This document shows positions 30,089-39,208 of a DNA stretch of 64,000 bases, one piece after another; position 1 is the stretch's first letter; every line of letters begins with the position of its first letter. The notes under the pieces were generated by a model, which worked only from the letters and a program-made list of their open reading frames with translations, had not been told where the DNA came from and did not search any database. Source of the DNA: Pelagibius sp. (GTDB taxonomy: Bacteria; Pseudomonadota; Alphaproteobacteria; Kiloniellales; Kiloniellaceae); assembly GCF_028281305.1 (NCBI RefSeq), contig NZ_JANQKD010000034.1, positions 1-64,000 of the forward strand, written 5' to 3'. The position numbers and the translations under genes are program-made.

Positions 30089-31681
30089 ATGGCGGGTGAA
30101 CCTTCCACCGGAACGGAAATCGAACTGAAACTGACAGCCGAGCCTTCGGTCCTGGAGCGGCTCTGGCAGGCCCCCCAGCTCTGCGGCGGTCAGGAAACGG
30201 CGCCCAAGACCAAGAACCTGGAGAACGTCTACTACGACACCGCCGACCTGCGCCTGCGCAAGCGCGGACTGGCGTTCCGCATTCGCCGGGACGGCGAGCG
30301 CTTCATCCAGACTGTCAAGAGCGGCGATGCCGAGGCCGCCGGGCTGTTCAGCCGCAGCGAGTGGGAGGGACCGGTCCCGTCCCTCGAACCGCAGCCCGAT
30401 ATCGTCGACGATCCGAACATCCGCGCCGCCCTGGGGTTGATCCTGCCCGGCGAACTGCGCCCGGTATTCACCACCCGTGTGCACCGCGAAGTGCAGAAGG
30501 TGAACGGCACGGACTCCCTGGGGCGCCTCAAGGTCATCGAGGCCGCTTTCGACCGCGGCCAGATCGAGGCGGCCGGGACGGTCCAGCCGCTCGCCGAGAT
30601 CGAGCTGGAACTGGTGGAGGGCTCCCCGCGCGCGCTCTTTGACCTGGCGCTCTCTCTGCAGGACATTGCGCCGACCCAATTGGAAACCCGGAGCAAATCG
30701 ACGCGCGGGTACGCGCTGGCGACCGGGCGCCGGCCGGCCTGGCACCGCGCCAAGCCGCTGGCCCTGAAGGCCGACATGAAGGCCGACGATGCCCTGGCGG
30801 CCATCTTCGAGTCCTGTCTCCTCCACTGGACGGCAAACGAGGCTGCCGCCCTGGAGGGCAGCGACCCCGAAGGCGTGCACCAGCTGCGTGTGGGCCTCAG
30901 GCGCTTCCGCTCGGCCCTCTCGGTGTTCTCCGAACTGCTGCCGCCCGAGCATCGCAGCCGCCTGAACGAAGACGCGCGCTGGATCCTCGGCGCGCTGGGT
31001 CCGGCCCGCGACTGGGACGTCTTCCTGGCCGACCTGCTGGCGCCGCTGGAGTTGAATCGGGAGGGCGACAAGGACCTGGCGGTCCTCCGCAAGGCCGTGA
31101 CCGAACGCCGTGCAGAGGCCTACGCCCAGGTGCGCCACGCCCTCAGCGACCCGCGATACACGCGCTTCATCCTGCAACTGGGCGGCTGGCTGGAGGATCG
31201 GGCCTGGCACTGCGCCGACCTGACGCCGGCCCAGGCGGTCTGGCTCGACCAGCCGCTGATCACCCTGGCCGACAAGCTGCTGAGCAAGCGGCACCGCAAG
31301 ACCCTGAAACTGGGGCGCCGCTTTGCCCACCTTTCGATCGAGCAGCGCCACCGCGTGCGTATCGGCATGAAGAAGCTGCGCTACACCACCGAGTTCTTTC
31401 GGGATCTCTACCCGCAGAAGAAGGCCGCACCCTACATCAAGGCAATGCGCAGCCTGCAGGAAAGCCTCGGTCACCTGAACGACGTGGCCGTGGCCGAGAC
31501 CCTGCTGGCCGACCTCACCAAGCCGCAAGCGGGTCGTCGGCGCCCGGCGGGCCTGGAGCAGGCCGCGGGCAAGGTGATCGGCTGGTATGCCCATGGCGTC
31601 ACGCAGTTCGAACCGGAAATGCGTGCGACCTGGAAGGCCTTTGCCAAGACCAGACCCTTCTGGCACGAGGCGCCTCGCTAG
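30089..31681 (+). CDS. CYTH-CHAD protein (triphosphate tunnel enzyme with polyphosphate-associated domain)
   Basis: A 530-aa two-domain protein. The CYTH domain (about 1-200) starts with EIELKL (ExExK motif) and has VYYDTADLRLRKRGLAFRIR and an FIQTVKSG strand. These basic tunnel residues bind triphosphate or short polyphosphate. The CHAD domain (about 225-510) is alpha-helical with conserved His-rich repeats, VHQLRVGLRRFRSALS and HRVRIGMKKLRYTTEFF, and binds polyphosphate. The start is the ATG at 30089. It is divergent from the SixA-like phosphatase. Activity as triphosphatase or polyphosphate targeting protein is a family-based inference. Confidence 0.9.
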   Translation: MAGEPSTGTEIELKLTAEPSVLERLWQAPQLCGGQETAPKTKNLENVYYDTADLRLRKRGLAFRIRRDGERFIQTVKSGDAEAAGLFSRSEWEGPVPSLEPQPDIVDDPNIRAALGLILPGELRPVFTTRVHREVQKVNGTDSLGRLKVIEAAFDRGQIEAAGTVQPLAEIELELVEGSPRALFDLALSLQDIAPTQLETRSKSTRGYALATGRRPAWHRAKPLALKADMKADDALAAIFESCLLHWTANEAAALEGSDPEGVHQLRVGLRRFRSALSVFSELLPPEHRSRLNEDARWILGALGPARDWDVFLADLLAPLELNREGDKDLAVLRKAVTERRAEAYAQVRHALSDPRYTRFILQLGGWLEDRAWHCADLTPAQAVWLDQPLITLADKLLSKRHRKTLKLGRRFAHLSIEQRHRVRIGMKKLRYTTEFFRDLYPQKKAAPYIKAMRSLQESLGHLNDVAVAETLLADLTKPQAGRRRPAGLEQAAGKVIGWYAHGVTQFEPEMRATWKAFAKTRPFWHEAPR

Positions 31682-31756
31682 GAAAACCGGCCAACAGGGT
31701 CCCGGGCCGCGGAAATCGGTCGAGCGCAGGGGGGGACTTGGGGTAGGCTTGGCCGC

Positions 31757-32425
31757 ATGATCACGGTTCTCGTCGCCAATACAAAGGGCGGCTGTGGCAA
31801 GACCACGGTCGCCACCCACCTCGCCGCCGTCTTCGCCAATGCCGGGCTGCGCACGGCCCTGGCCGATGCCGACAAGCAGGGCAGTTCCCTCGGCTGGGTC
31901 AAGAGACGTCCTGACGACGTCGGAGCGATCACCCCGCTCGACTGGCGCGACGGCCCCGGCAAGATGCCGAAAGCCGTCGACCGGCTGGTGATCGACTCGC
32001 CGGCGGCCATGAAAATGGGCAAGATCGACGACCTGCTGCGCATCGCCGATGTGGTGGTGGTCCCGGTTCTGCCGTCGGGCTTCGATGTCGAAGCGACGGG
32101 GGATTTCCTGAAGAGGCTGGAGTCCCTGAAGCCGATCCGCAAGAGCAAGACCGCGGTCGCGGTGGTGCGCAACCGGGTGCAGCTCGGGACCCGCTCCGCC
32201 GCGCAACTGGACAGTTTCATGCTCGGCGTCGGCCATGTCGGGGTGGGCCGCCTGCGGCACCGGACGGTCTACACCGAAATCGCCGGCCAGGGCCTCAGCA
32301 TCTTTGACCTCTCAGGCCAAAGGAACGAGGAATTGCAGGAGGACTGGGCGCCCCTGTTGCGCTACATCGAGAACTGCGATCCGCAGATCGGCAAGATCGC
32401 CGTCGGCGGTGAGATTTCTCTCTAG
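31757..32425 (+). CDS. ParA/MinD-like ATPase (orphan)
   Basis: Deviant Walker-A ATPase (222 aa). The motif is VANTKGGCGKTT (residues 7-18) with the signature Lys, followed by DADKQGS (Walker A-prime), VIDSPAA and VVVPVLPSGFDVEAT. No parB or centromere-like repeat array is visible, so it is an orphan ParA whose cargo is unknown. It follows the CYTH-CHAD gene by 75 bases on the same strand. The two could be co-transcribed, raising the possibility that this ATPase positions polyphosphate granules, but this is speculation. It converges with the KDPGal aldolase gene, six bases away. Confidence 0.88.
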   Translation: MITVLVANTKGGCGKTTVATHLAAVFANAGLRTALADADKQGSSLGWVKRRPDDVGAITPLDWRDGPGKMPKAVDRLVIDSPAAMKMGKIDDLLRIADVVVVPVLPSGFDVEATGDFLKRLESLKPIRKSKTAVAVVRNRVQLGTRSAAQLDSFMLGVGHVGVGRLRHRTVYTEIAGQGLSIFDLSGQRNEELQEDWAPLLRYIENCDPQIGKIAVGGEISL

Positions 32426-32431
32426 GTTTCT

Positions 32432-33070
32432 TTAAGCTTCGGCAGCCTTGGCTGCGGCCACCGCCTCGCGAAAGGCAGGCACGCGGGCCGTCACTGCGGC
32501 GGCATCGTCACCGGGCCGGTAGAGGCTGCCGCCCAGTCCGAAGCCCCTGGCCCCCGCCGCCCAGTACCCCGGGATCTTCTCCGGCGTGATGGAGCCGACC
32601 GCCAGGACCGGAAGATCGGGCGGGAACACCGCCCGCATGGCCTTCACCACCGGCGGCGGATTGGCCTCTGCCGGAAACAGCTTCACTGCGTCGGCGCCGG
32701 CCTCGATCACGGCAAGCCCTTCGGTGGGCGTGGCAAAGCCGGGCACGGCATAAAGACCCCGATCCTTGGCCGCCCTGACAACGGCTAGGCCTGCATTGGG
32801 GGTAACGATCAGGCGTCCGCCCGCCCCGGCAACCGCTTCGACGTCGGCGGGATCCAGCACCGTCCCCGCTCCGACGAGGGCTTCGCCGCCGCAGGCTTCG
32901 GCCAAGGCGGCGATGCTGTCCAGGGGTCTGGGGGAGTTCAGCGGCACCTCGATGATGCCGATCCCCTCAGCCAGCAGGGCCCGGCCGATGGCGACAACCT
33001 CCTCCGGCTTGACGCCGCGCAGGATGGCCACCAGCGGCATTCTGTCCATCCAGGACCTGAGATCCGTCAT
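32432..33070 (-). CDS. dgoA: 2-dehydro-3-deoxy-6-phosphogalactonate aldolase
   Basis: Class I aldolase (212 aa) cleaving KDPGal to pyruvate and glyceraldehyde 3-phosphate. The catalytic Lys sits in DAVKLFPAE, the proton-shuttling Glu is in IIEVPLNSP, and the VGAGTVLDPADV segment is typical of KDPG/KDPGal aldolases. It overlaps dgoK by 4 bases and is the last gene of a unit with denD and dgoK. KDPG is a possible alternative substrate, but the adjacent kinase favours KDPGal. Confidence 0.9.
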   Translation of the reverse strand: MTDLRSWMDRMPLVAILRGVKPEEVVAIGRALLAEGIGIIEVPLNSPRPLDSIAALAEACGGEALVGAGTVLDPADVEAVAGAGGRLIVTPNAGLAVVRAAKDRGLYAVPGFATPTEGLAVIEAGADAVKLFPAEANPPPVVKAMRAVFPPDLPVLAVGSITPEKIPGYWAAGARGFGLGGSLYRPGDDAAAVTARVPAFREAVAAAKAAEA

Positions 33071-34032
33071 CGCATCCTCGCGATGGTGTCGCCGTCAAAC
33101 AGCCTGCGGGCCACCTGAAACAGGCCCTTGGCCGCCACCTCGGCATCGAGACGCCTTACATCGCACCCGAGGTTGCGGAGGGCAACCTCGTAAAGCGCCT
33201 CCAGCGCCGGCGTGCCGAGCAGGGCGACCTGGGGCGGCGGGCCTTCGAGATCGCGCAGCGCCGCCGAAACCTCATGGCCGATCAGGAGGCCGGAGAGATA
33301 GCTGCGCACGGCGCCTTCCGGAAGGGCGCCGCTGAGCACGCGGCTGCGCGCCGAAAACAGCACCCGGAGCAAGGCACCCTCCGCCCCCAGCGCGACCCCC
33401 TGCTCGAACCAGGCGTCCGCCGCCGCCGGTTCCGCGGTCATCAGCCGCCCAAGGATGGAGTGCCTCTGCAGAAGGTCATAGACCTCGCCGGTCATGTAGG
33501 TGGCAAAGCCCGTCACCGCCCCGCCGGCGACGCTCGCCCACTTGCTGTGGGTGCCGGGCAGGCAGATCACCGCCCGCTTGCCTGAACCCTCGGCTGAGAG
33601 GTCGGACATCGCCCCGAGAATCTGAATCTCCTCGCCCCGCATGACATCGGGCAGACCGGGGACGGTTTCGGCGCTGAGCCCCGGCACGATCCAGACCTCG
33701 ACCCCCGGCCAGCGCTGCGCATCCGACCAGTCCAGACGTTTCAGCCCACCGGCCAGCATGGAAAGATCGCAGGGACAGGGGCAGTAAGGCACCTCGACCC
33801 AGCCCTGCCGGCTGCCGATCATGCCGCTCATGACGACCAGAGCGCCGGGCCGTTCGTCCAGCCAGTCGCCGACCTGCTGCCGGAAGGCGGCTGCGAAATC
33901 CCCACCGGGAACCCGCAGAATGCCGGAATCCGAGGCACGGCGGTCCCGAATCGCTCCATCGGGACCCAGGACATAGGCGCGAAACGATGATGTGCCCCAG
34001 TCAACCGCAATGACGGGGCGCGGTGCGGTCAC
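33067..34032 (-). CDS. dgoK: 2-dehydro-3-deoxygalactonokinase
   Basis: Sugar-acid kinase (321 aa) that phosphorylates 2-keto-3-deoxy-D-galactonate before aldol cleavage. The ATP-phosphate loop is in VDWGTSSFRAYVLG at the start; GMIGSRQGWVEVPYCPCP and PGTHSKW are typical of the DgoK family. It overlaps both neighbours by 4 bases (ATGA junctions), showing tight coupling with denD and dgoA. Confidence 0.92.
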   Translation of the reverse strand: MTAPRPVIAVDWGTSSFRAYVLGPDGAIRDRRASDSGILRVPGGDFAAAFRQQVGDWLDERPGALVVMSGMIGSRQGWVEVPYCPCPCDLSMLAGGLKRLDWSDAQRWPGVEVWIVPGLSAETVPGLPDVMRGEEIQILGAMSDLSAEGSGKRAVICLPGTHSKWASVAGGAVTGFATYMTGEVYDLLQRHSILGRLMTAEPAAADAWFEQGVALGAEGALLRVLFSARSRVLSGALPEGAVRSYLSGLLIGHEVSAALRDLEGPPPQVALLGTPALEALYEVALRNLGCDVRRLDAEVAAKGLFQVARRLFDGDTIARMR

Positions 34033-35009
34033 AGATAGTCCTCGATGTAAGCTGCGACGATGGCATCGAGGCTCGCGTCCTTGGGGAGGCCGAGGGCCGT
34101 TGCGCGCTCATGGGAAGCATCTTTCGGCCAGCCGGCTACGATCTGCTCGATGAAGGGGTCCGGTTCGAAAACGATCTCGCCCAGCGTCCTATCCGCGGCC
34201 ACACGCTTCAGGGACTCGATCATTTCCGCAACGGTGACCGTAAAACTCGGCAGGCTGAACGCGCGGTCATCCCCCAGAGCCGTGGCGTCGGCCTCGTGCA
34301 GGGCGATGAAGCCCTCGACAATGGAGCGGTAGCTGAGCACCGGCATGACGGTCTCCGCCGCCACCGGGATCTTGCAAAGCTCCCCGTTCAAGGGCTCGCG
34401 GAACAGGCCGGACACGAAGCTGGAAGCCGCCTGGTTGGGTTTGCCGGGCCGCACGATCACCGTCGGCAGGCGGGCGGAACGCCCATCGAAGAAACCCTTG
34501 CGGGTATAGTCGTTGACCAGCAGTTCGCAGACCGACTTGGTCATGCCATAGGTCGTTTGCGGCGTCTGCTTCACGCTGTCGCCGACGACCGTGGGCATGC
34601 CCGCGCCGCCGAAGACCGCGATCGAACTGGCGAAAACCAGGCGCGGCAGGCCGTCGCGGGCGCGCAGGGCCTCGAACACGTTCAGGCCGCCGTACAGGTT
34701 GACGCGCAGGGCAAGATCAAAGTCCTTTTCACCGCCGCCGCTGACCACCGAGGCCAGATGAAAGACGGAGATGTCGTCGCGATCGATGAGGCCGGCAACC
34801 GTGGCCGCGTCGGAGATGTCGCCGCTCTGGAAGACCACCCGCTCGTCGGCCCATTCCGGGCGCTCCGGCGGTGTCGCGACATCGAACAGCAGCAGGGAGT
34901 CGATGTCCGCTGCCGCACCGTCTGGTGCAGTCAGGCTACCGCGCTGCAACAATGCTTGCGCCAACCGCAGGCCGATGAAGCCTGCTCCGCCGGTAATGAC
35001 AACTTTCAC
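34029..35009 (-). CDS. denD: D-erythronate dehydrogenase-like NAD-dependent epimerase/dehydratase
   Basis: Extended SDR (326 aa) closely resembling DenD, which oxidises D-erythronate with NAD. The Rossmann motif is TGGAGFIG (7-14), the catalytic region includes ASSIAVFGGAG, and TTYGMTKSVCELLVNDYTR holds the Tyr-x-x-x-Lys. RPGKPNQAASSFVSGL and the C-terminal AGWP motif are family marks. It heads the unit with dgoK and dgoA. No other erythronate pathway genes (OtnK/OtnC) are seen, so here it may act on another C4-C6 aldonate. Confidence 0.82.
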   Translation of the reverse strand: MKVVITGGAGFIGLRLAQALLQRGSLTAPDGAAADIDSLLLFDVATPPERPEWADERVVFQSGDISDAATVAGLIDRDDISVFHLASVVSGGGEKDFDLALRVNLYGGLNVFEALRARDGLPRLVFASSIAVFGGAGMPTVVGDSVKQTPQTTYGMTKSVCELLVNDYTRKGFFDGRSARLPTVIVRPGKPNQAASSFVSGLFREPLNGELCKIPVAAETVMPVLSYRSIVEGFIALHEADATALGDDRAFSLPSFTVTVAEMIESLKRVAADRTLGEIVFEPDPFIEQIVAGWPKDASHERATALGLPKDASLDAIVAAYIEDYL

Positions 35010-35347
35010 GCCACGTTCCTCCCCGCTTCTGGGTGCTTTTCCGCCCCTATGTGCTTTCGGGCGCTGATTGTGGCCATGCGGCGCTGGCTGCGCAACGTGG
35101 CATCTGCATATGGGGATCTGGTTATGGAGATCCGGTCCGGGGGATACAGCACCCCTTCGCTGTCGCCTTGGCGCTGGGCCGGAGGTTTGCTATTGATCTT
35201 GGACGCCCCCGCCAGAGGGCCAGCCACGCAACCTCCAGATCCGCCCTAGCGCACCTTACCAATGCCCCTATGTCCCGGCGCCCTTTGCCTTGCGGCCTTG
35301 CGGTCCTGAGGCTCCGAGGGCGCCCTCGTATCACGGAGAGACAGAGA
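35010..35347. other. Divergent promoter region between denD and the 2-hydroxyacid dehydrogenase gene
   Basis: No credible gene is found in these 338 bases. The stretch from about 35100 to 35150 is relatively AT-rich and has imperfect repeats of GGGATCTGG and GAGATCCGG near 35112-35135, which could be part of an operator. A GGAGAGACAGA ribosome-binding site precedes the GTG at 35348. Confidence 0.4.
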
Positions 35348-36286
35348 GTGAAGCCGGAGCTTTTACTAGTCGGCCCAATGATGCCGCATGTCATGGAAGC
35401 CCTGGACGAGGACTTCACGGTCCATCGTCTTTGGGAGGCGGAAGACCGCGACGCCCTGCTGGCCCAGGCCGGCAGCACCGTGCGGGCCATCGGCACGAAC
35501 GGACATCTCGGAGCTTCTGCCGCACTGATGGATGCCCTGCCGAAGCTGGAGATCATCGGCTGCTACGGCGTCGGCGTCGACTCCATCGACCTGCCCCACG
35601 CGGCAAAGCGCAACGTGATTGTCACAAACACGCCGGACGTGCTGAACGACGACGTCGCCAACATGGCGATCGCCCTGCTGCTGGCGACCTCCCGGCGGAT
35701 CTGCGCCGGCGACCGCTACGTGCGCGACGGCCGCTGGCTGGAAGCAAACATGCCCCTGACCAGAAGCATTCGCGGCAAGCGCCTGGGGATTCTCGGCCTG
35801 GGGCGCATCGGCAAGGACATCGCAACCAAAGCTTCGGTCTTCGGCATGGACATCGGCTATCATGGCCGCAGCCGGCAGAACGACGTGCCATACCGCTACT
35901 ACGACGACCTGGTTGCCATGGCAAAAGACAGCGATTACCTGGTGGCGATCTGCCCGGGTGGCGAGGCGACGCACAATATCGTGAACCGGCCCGTGATCGA
36001 CGCCCTGGGGCCTGAGGGTGTTCTGATCAACGTCGCCCGCGGGTCGGTGGTCGACGAACCGGAACTGGTCGCGGCCCTGCAGGACGGGCGGCTCGGCGGC
36101 GCCGGTCTGGACGTCTTCGCCGAAGAGCCCAAGGTGCCCGACGCGCTTCTGACGATGGATCAGGTGGTCTTGCAACCGCACGCGGCCAGCGCCACTGTCG
36201 AAACGCGTCATGCCATGGGCGATCTTGTCGTTCAGAACCTGCGGGCGCACTTTGCCGGCCAGCCGGTCCTGACTCCGGTCCAGTAG
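35348..36286 (+). CDS. D-isomer-specific 2-hydroxyacid dehydrogenase
   Basis: NAD(P)-dependent reductase (312 aa) of the glyoxylate/hydroxypyruvate reductase group. The cofactor motif is LGLGRIGKDIA. The catalytic triad is visible as Arg in NVARGSVVDE, Glu in DVFAEEPKV and His in QPHAASAT. The start is the GTG at 35348, chosen for the GGAGA sequence just before it; upstream in-frame sequence is intergenic. It is the first gene of a plus-strand unit with the FAH-family and the 3-hydroxyisobutyrate dehydrogenase-like genes and would reduce a 2-keto acid or glyoxylate produced by the pathway. Confidence 0.92.
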   Translation: MKPELLLVGPMMPHVMEALDEDFTVHRLWEAEDRDALLAQAGSTVRAIGTNGHLGASAALMDALPKLEIIGCYGVGVDSIDLPHAAKRNVIVTNTPDVLNDDVANMAIALLLATSRRICAGDRYVRDGRWLEANMPLTRSIRGKRLGILGLGRIGKDIATKASVFGMDIGYHGRSRQNDVPYRYYDDLVAMAKDSDYLVAICPGGEATHNIVNRPVIDALGPEGVLINVARGSVVDEPELVAALQDGRLGGAGLDVFAEEPKVPDALLTMDQVVLQPHAASATVETRHAMGDLVVQNLRAHFAGQPVLTPVQ

Positions 36287-36325
36287 GCCGGTCCAGAAGA
36301 ACAGAAGAGCATAAGGAGACATGCC

Positions 36326-37171
36326 ATGAAGTTGCTGCGCTATGGAGCGCCCGGACGGGAAAAGCCGGCAGCCGTCGACCGCAAAGGGGTTCTGCGCGAC
36401 CTGTCGGGCCAGATCGGCGATCTGGCCGGCGCGGCGCTGCTTCCCGAGAATCTGGACGCCCTGAGGGGACTGGATCTGGAAAGCCTGCCGGAAATCGAAG
36501 GCACCCCACGCATCGGGCCCTGTGTCGGCGAGGTCGGGAAGTTCGTGGCCATAGGCCTGAACTACGCTGACCACGCCAAGGAATCCGGCGTCGACGTGCC
36601 GCGCGAGCCGGTGATCTTCATGAAGGCCACCTCCTGCATCTGCGGGCCCAACGACAACGTGGTCATTCCCGGCGGATCGGAGAAGACCGACTGGGAGGTC
36701 GAACTGGGTGTGGTGATCGGAACGCCCGGGCACAATATCGAAGAGGCCGAGGCCCTGTCCCATGTCGCCGGCTACTGCGTGGTCAACGACGTTTCCGAAC
36801 GGGCCTTTCAGCTTGAAGGCACCGGTCAATGGGTCAAGGGCAAGAGCGCCGATACCTTCGGTCCCGTCGGCCCCTGGCTGGTGACGTCAGACGAAGTGCC
36901 GGACCCGCAGAACCTGCCGATCTGGCTGGAGGTCAACGGCCACCGCTATCAGGACGGCAGCACCAAGACCATGGTCTTTCCGGTTGCCCATCTGGTCAGC
37001 TATGTCAGCCGTTTCATGTCGCTGCAGAGCGGCAACATCATCACCACAGGCACGCCGCCCGGCGTCGGCATGGGCCAGAACCCACCCACCTACCTGAAGC
37101 CCGGCGACGTCATGACCCTGGGCATCGATGGTCTGGGCGAGCAGCGTCAGCACGTCGTCGCCAGCAACTGA
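36326..37171 (+). CDS. Fumarylacetoacetate hydrolase-family protein, diketo-deoxy-sugar-acid hydrolase-like
   Basis: A 281-aa metal-dependent C-C hydrolase. Characteristic segments are GLNYADHAKESG, the metal-binding EVELGVVIG, NDVSERAFQLE with the third acidic ligand, and ITTGTPPGVGMG. It is most like enzymes that split 2,4-diketo-3-deoxy-L-fuconate and similar acids into pyruvate plus a hydroxy acid; ureidoglycolate lyase and acylpyruvase are relatives. AAGGAG lies upstream of the ATG. It is the second gene of its unit and fits with the SDR at 26606-27346. Confidence 0.88.
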   Translation: MKLLRYGAPGREKPAAVDRKGVLRDLSGQIGDLAGAALLPENLDALRGLDLESLPEIEGTPRIGPCVGEVGKFVAIGLNYADHAKESGVDVPREPVIFMKATSCICGPNDNVVIPGGSEKTDWEVELGVVIGTPGHNIEEAEALSHVAGYCVVNDVSERAFQLEGTGQWVKGKSADTFGPVGPWLVTSDEVPDPQNLPIWLEVNGHRYQDGSTKTMVFPVAHLVSYVSRFMSLQSGNIITTGTPPGVGMGQNPPTYLKPGDVMTLGIDGLGEQRQHVVASN

Positions 37172-37237
37172 GAACGCTTGGCGCCTCTGTCGCCTGCCTG
37201 CGAGCGGGCCAGGGCGCAATTGGAAGGACCGAGGTAA

Positions 37238-38218
37238 ATGAGCGCAGCGAAGCAGAGAGTCGGCTTCATCGGTGTCGGGCTGATGGGCCACGGCATGGCG
37301 AAGAACATCGTCGAAAAGGGCTATCCCCTGGAGGTGATGGGCCACCGCAACAAGAAGCCGGTGAAGGACCTGGTCAAGCGCGGCGCCAAGGAGGCCAAGA
37401 GCCCGGCCGCAATGGCGCGCGACTGTGATGTGATCTTTCTCTGCGTCACCTCATCGGTTCAGGTGGAAGACCTGATCCACCGCGCTGACGGTATCAAGGC
37501 GGGTGCCCACAAGGGCCTGATCATCGTCGACTGTTCGACCGCCGACCCCAACTCCACGATCGCCCTGGCCGAAGAGCTGAAGCCGCTCGGCGTGCGCCTG
37601 ATCGACGCGCCTCTCGGCCGCTCCCCCAAGGAAGCCGAGCAGGGGCTGCTGAACACTTTCGTTGGTTCAGACGACAAGACCCTGAAAGAGGTCCTGCCGA
37701 TCATCGAGACCTGGGCGGAGAACATCATCCACGTCGGGCCCATCGGTTCGGGCCACAAGATCAAGCTGATCAACAACTTCGTCGCCATGAGCTACTCGGC
37801 GATCTTCGCCGAGGCCTACACCACGGCCAAGAAAACCGGCGTGCCGCTGGACAAGTTCTACGACGTCATCACCGCCGGCGGGCTCAACAGCGGATTCTTC
37901 CAGAACCTCAGCAAGTGGGTCATCGGCCGCGATCCCAAGGCGCATGAGTTCACCCTGGCGAACTGCGACAAGGACATCCGCTACTACAACCAGTTGGCCA
38001 ATGCGGAAAAGCTGACCACCGTGGTCGCCTCCTCCGTGCAGCAGAGCTACACCATGGCGCTGGCGATGGGCCGCGGCGACTGGCACATGCCCATGCTGGC
38101 CGACGTTATCGCGGACTTCAACGGCATCTCCCTCGGCGCAAAGCCGAAGGCGGCTAAAGCGAAAGCGGGCAAAGCAAAAAAGGCCGCGAAGAAGGCCAAG
38201 AAAGCGGGGAAGAAGTAG
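37238..38218 (+). CDS. 3-Hydroxyisobutyrate dehydrogenase-family reductase with Lys/Ala-rich tail
   Basis: NAD(P)-dependent beta-hydroxyacid dehydrogenase (326 aa). The Rossmann motif GVGLMGHGMAKN is at 14-25, the substrate segment DAPLGRSPKEAEQG corresponds to the usual DAPVSGG-type motif, and the catalytic Lys is in GSGHKIKLINNF. Possible reactions are reduction of tartronate or succinate semialdehyde-like compounds. The last 25 residues are almost pure Lys, Ala and Gly (13 Lys, ending KAKKAAKKAKKAGKK), unlike the family and like histone H1-type tails. It is the last gene of its unit and ends 3 bases before the convergent lactonase gene. Confidence 0.88.
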   Translation: MSAAKQRVGFIGVGLMGHGMAKNIVEKGYPLEVMGHRNKKPVKDLVKRGAKEAKSPAAMARDCDVIFLCVTSSVQVEDLIHRADGIKAGAHKGLIIVDCSTADPNSTIALAEELKPLGVRLIDAPLGRSPKEAEQGLLNTFVGSDDKTLKEVLPIIETWAENIIHVGPIGSGHKIKLINNFVAMSYSAIFAEAYTTAKKTGVPLDKFYDVITAGGLNSGFFQNLSKWVIGRDPKAHEFTLANCDKDIRYYNQLANAEKLTTVVASSVQQSYTMALAMGRGDWHMPMLADVIADFNGISLGAKPKAAKAKAGKAKKAAKKAKKAGKK

Positions 38219-38221
38219 GAC

Positions 38222-39097
38222 CTAGCCGCCGAAGCGGCCGGGCGCCAAGCCGGTAACGCCGGGGTCGATCTCGAAGAGAGCCCCGGCAAGCGGCTGGTCC
38301 TCCAGTTCCTGGTCACTGAGGCCAACAGAGGCCGAGGTCACGAAAAGGCGGTCAAGGTTGTCGCCGCCGAAGGCGCAGCTCGTGACCTGGCCGACCGGCA
38401 TCTCGATCACCCGGTCCAGTTCGCCGTTCGGGCGGAAACGGCTGATACGCCAGCCGCCCCAGTGCGCGACCCAGAGCCCGCCATCCGCATCGCAGGTCAT
38501 GCCGTCCGGGTAGCCGTCGCCTTCCGGGATCTTGGCGAAGACGCGTTTGCCGTTCAGCCGTCCGTCGGACGAGAGATCAAAGGAATAGATCGTGCCCTCG
38601 ACGGTGTCGGTGTGATACATCACGCTTTCGTCGGGGCTGAGCGCCGGGCCGTTGCTGACCACATAGCCTTTGTCGACGCGGTGCCAGTCCAGGTCGGGAT
38701 CGAGCCTGTAAAGGCAGCCGCTGGCCTCGCGCTCATTGTCGTCCATGGTACCGGCCCAGATCCGCCCCTGGGCGTCGGCCTTGGCGTCGTTGAAGCGGTT
38801 ATCGGGATAGTCCGGTTCCGGTTGGCCGATCACCTCGACCGCCATGGTGCCTGGGGTCAGAAAGACGAACCCGCGGTCCTTGAAGCCCGCAACCAGACCT
38901 TCGCCGTTGTCGCGCTCAATCACCCAGCCGATGCGCTCCGGCATCACCCAGGACGTGGTATCGCCGTCTGCGAGCCGGTAGCGGTGCAGCGCGGGAGACT
39001 TGATGTCCACCCAGTAGAGCGCGCCTTCTCCAGGCGACCACAGCGGGCCTTCGCCCAGCGCCGCGCCCGCAGGCCAAAGGCACTTCACCTCCGACAT
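38222..39097 (-). CDS. SMP-30/gluconolactonase-family lactonase
   Basis: Beta-propeller lactonase (291 aa) that would open an aldonolactone. Family marks are LGEGPLWSPGEGALYWVDI at the N-terminus, the metal-binding Asn/Asp segments NRFNDAKADAQGRIWAGTM and NGPALSPDESVMYHTDT, and DGYPDGMTCDADGGLWVAHW. No signal peptide, so it is cytoplasmic. It would act after a sugar dehydrogenase and before the dehydratase at 27394-29175. The sugar is not identified. Confidence 0.92.
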   Translation of the reverse strand: MSEVKCLWPAGAALGEGPLWSPGEGALYWVDIKSPALHRYRLADGDTTSWVMPERIGWVIERDNGEGLVAGFKDRGFVFLTPGTMAVEVIGQPEPDYPDNRFNDAKADAQGRIWAGTMDDNEREASGCLYRLDPDLDWHRVDKGYVVSNGPALSPDESVMYHTDTVEGTIYSFDLSSDGRLNGKRVFAKIPEGDGYPDGMTCDADGGLWVAHWGGWRISRFRPNGELDRVIEMPVGQVTSCAFGGDNLDRLFVTSASVGLSDQELEDQPLAGALFEIDPGVTGLAPGRFGG

Positions 39098-39208
39098 CCC
39101 GTTTCTCCGTCACGGCTGTCCCTCTTGCCAGCGGCTACCTTAGAGACATCTGCGAAGGATCAAAACAAACAAATGCCTATAGCAGGGTTGCGCAGAAGCG
39201 GGATGGCC

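Noticed and set aside
30083..32260. Open frame of more than 700 codons on the minus strand
   Set aside because: It lies opposite the CYTH-CHAD and ParA-like genes, whose protein motifs are unmistakable; the antisense translation shows only composition-driven residues.
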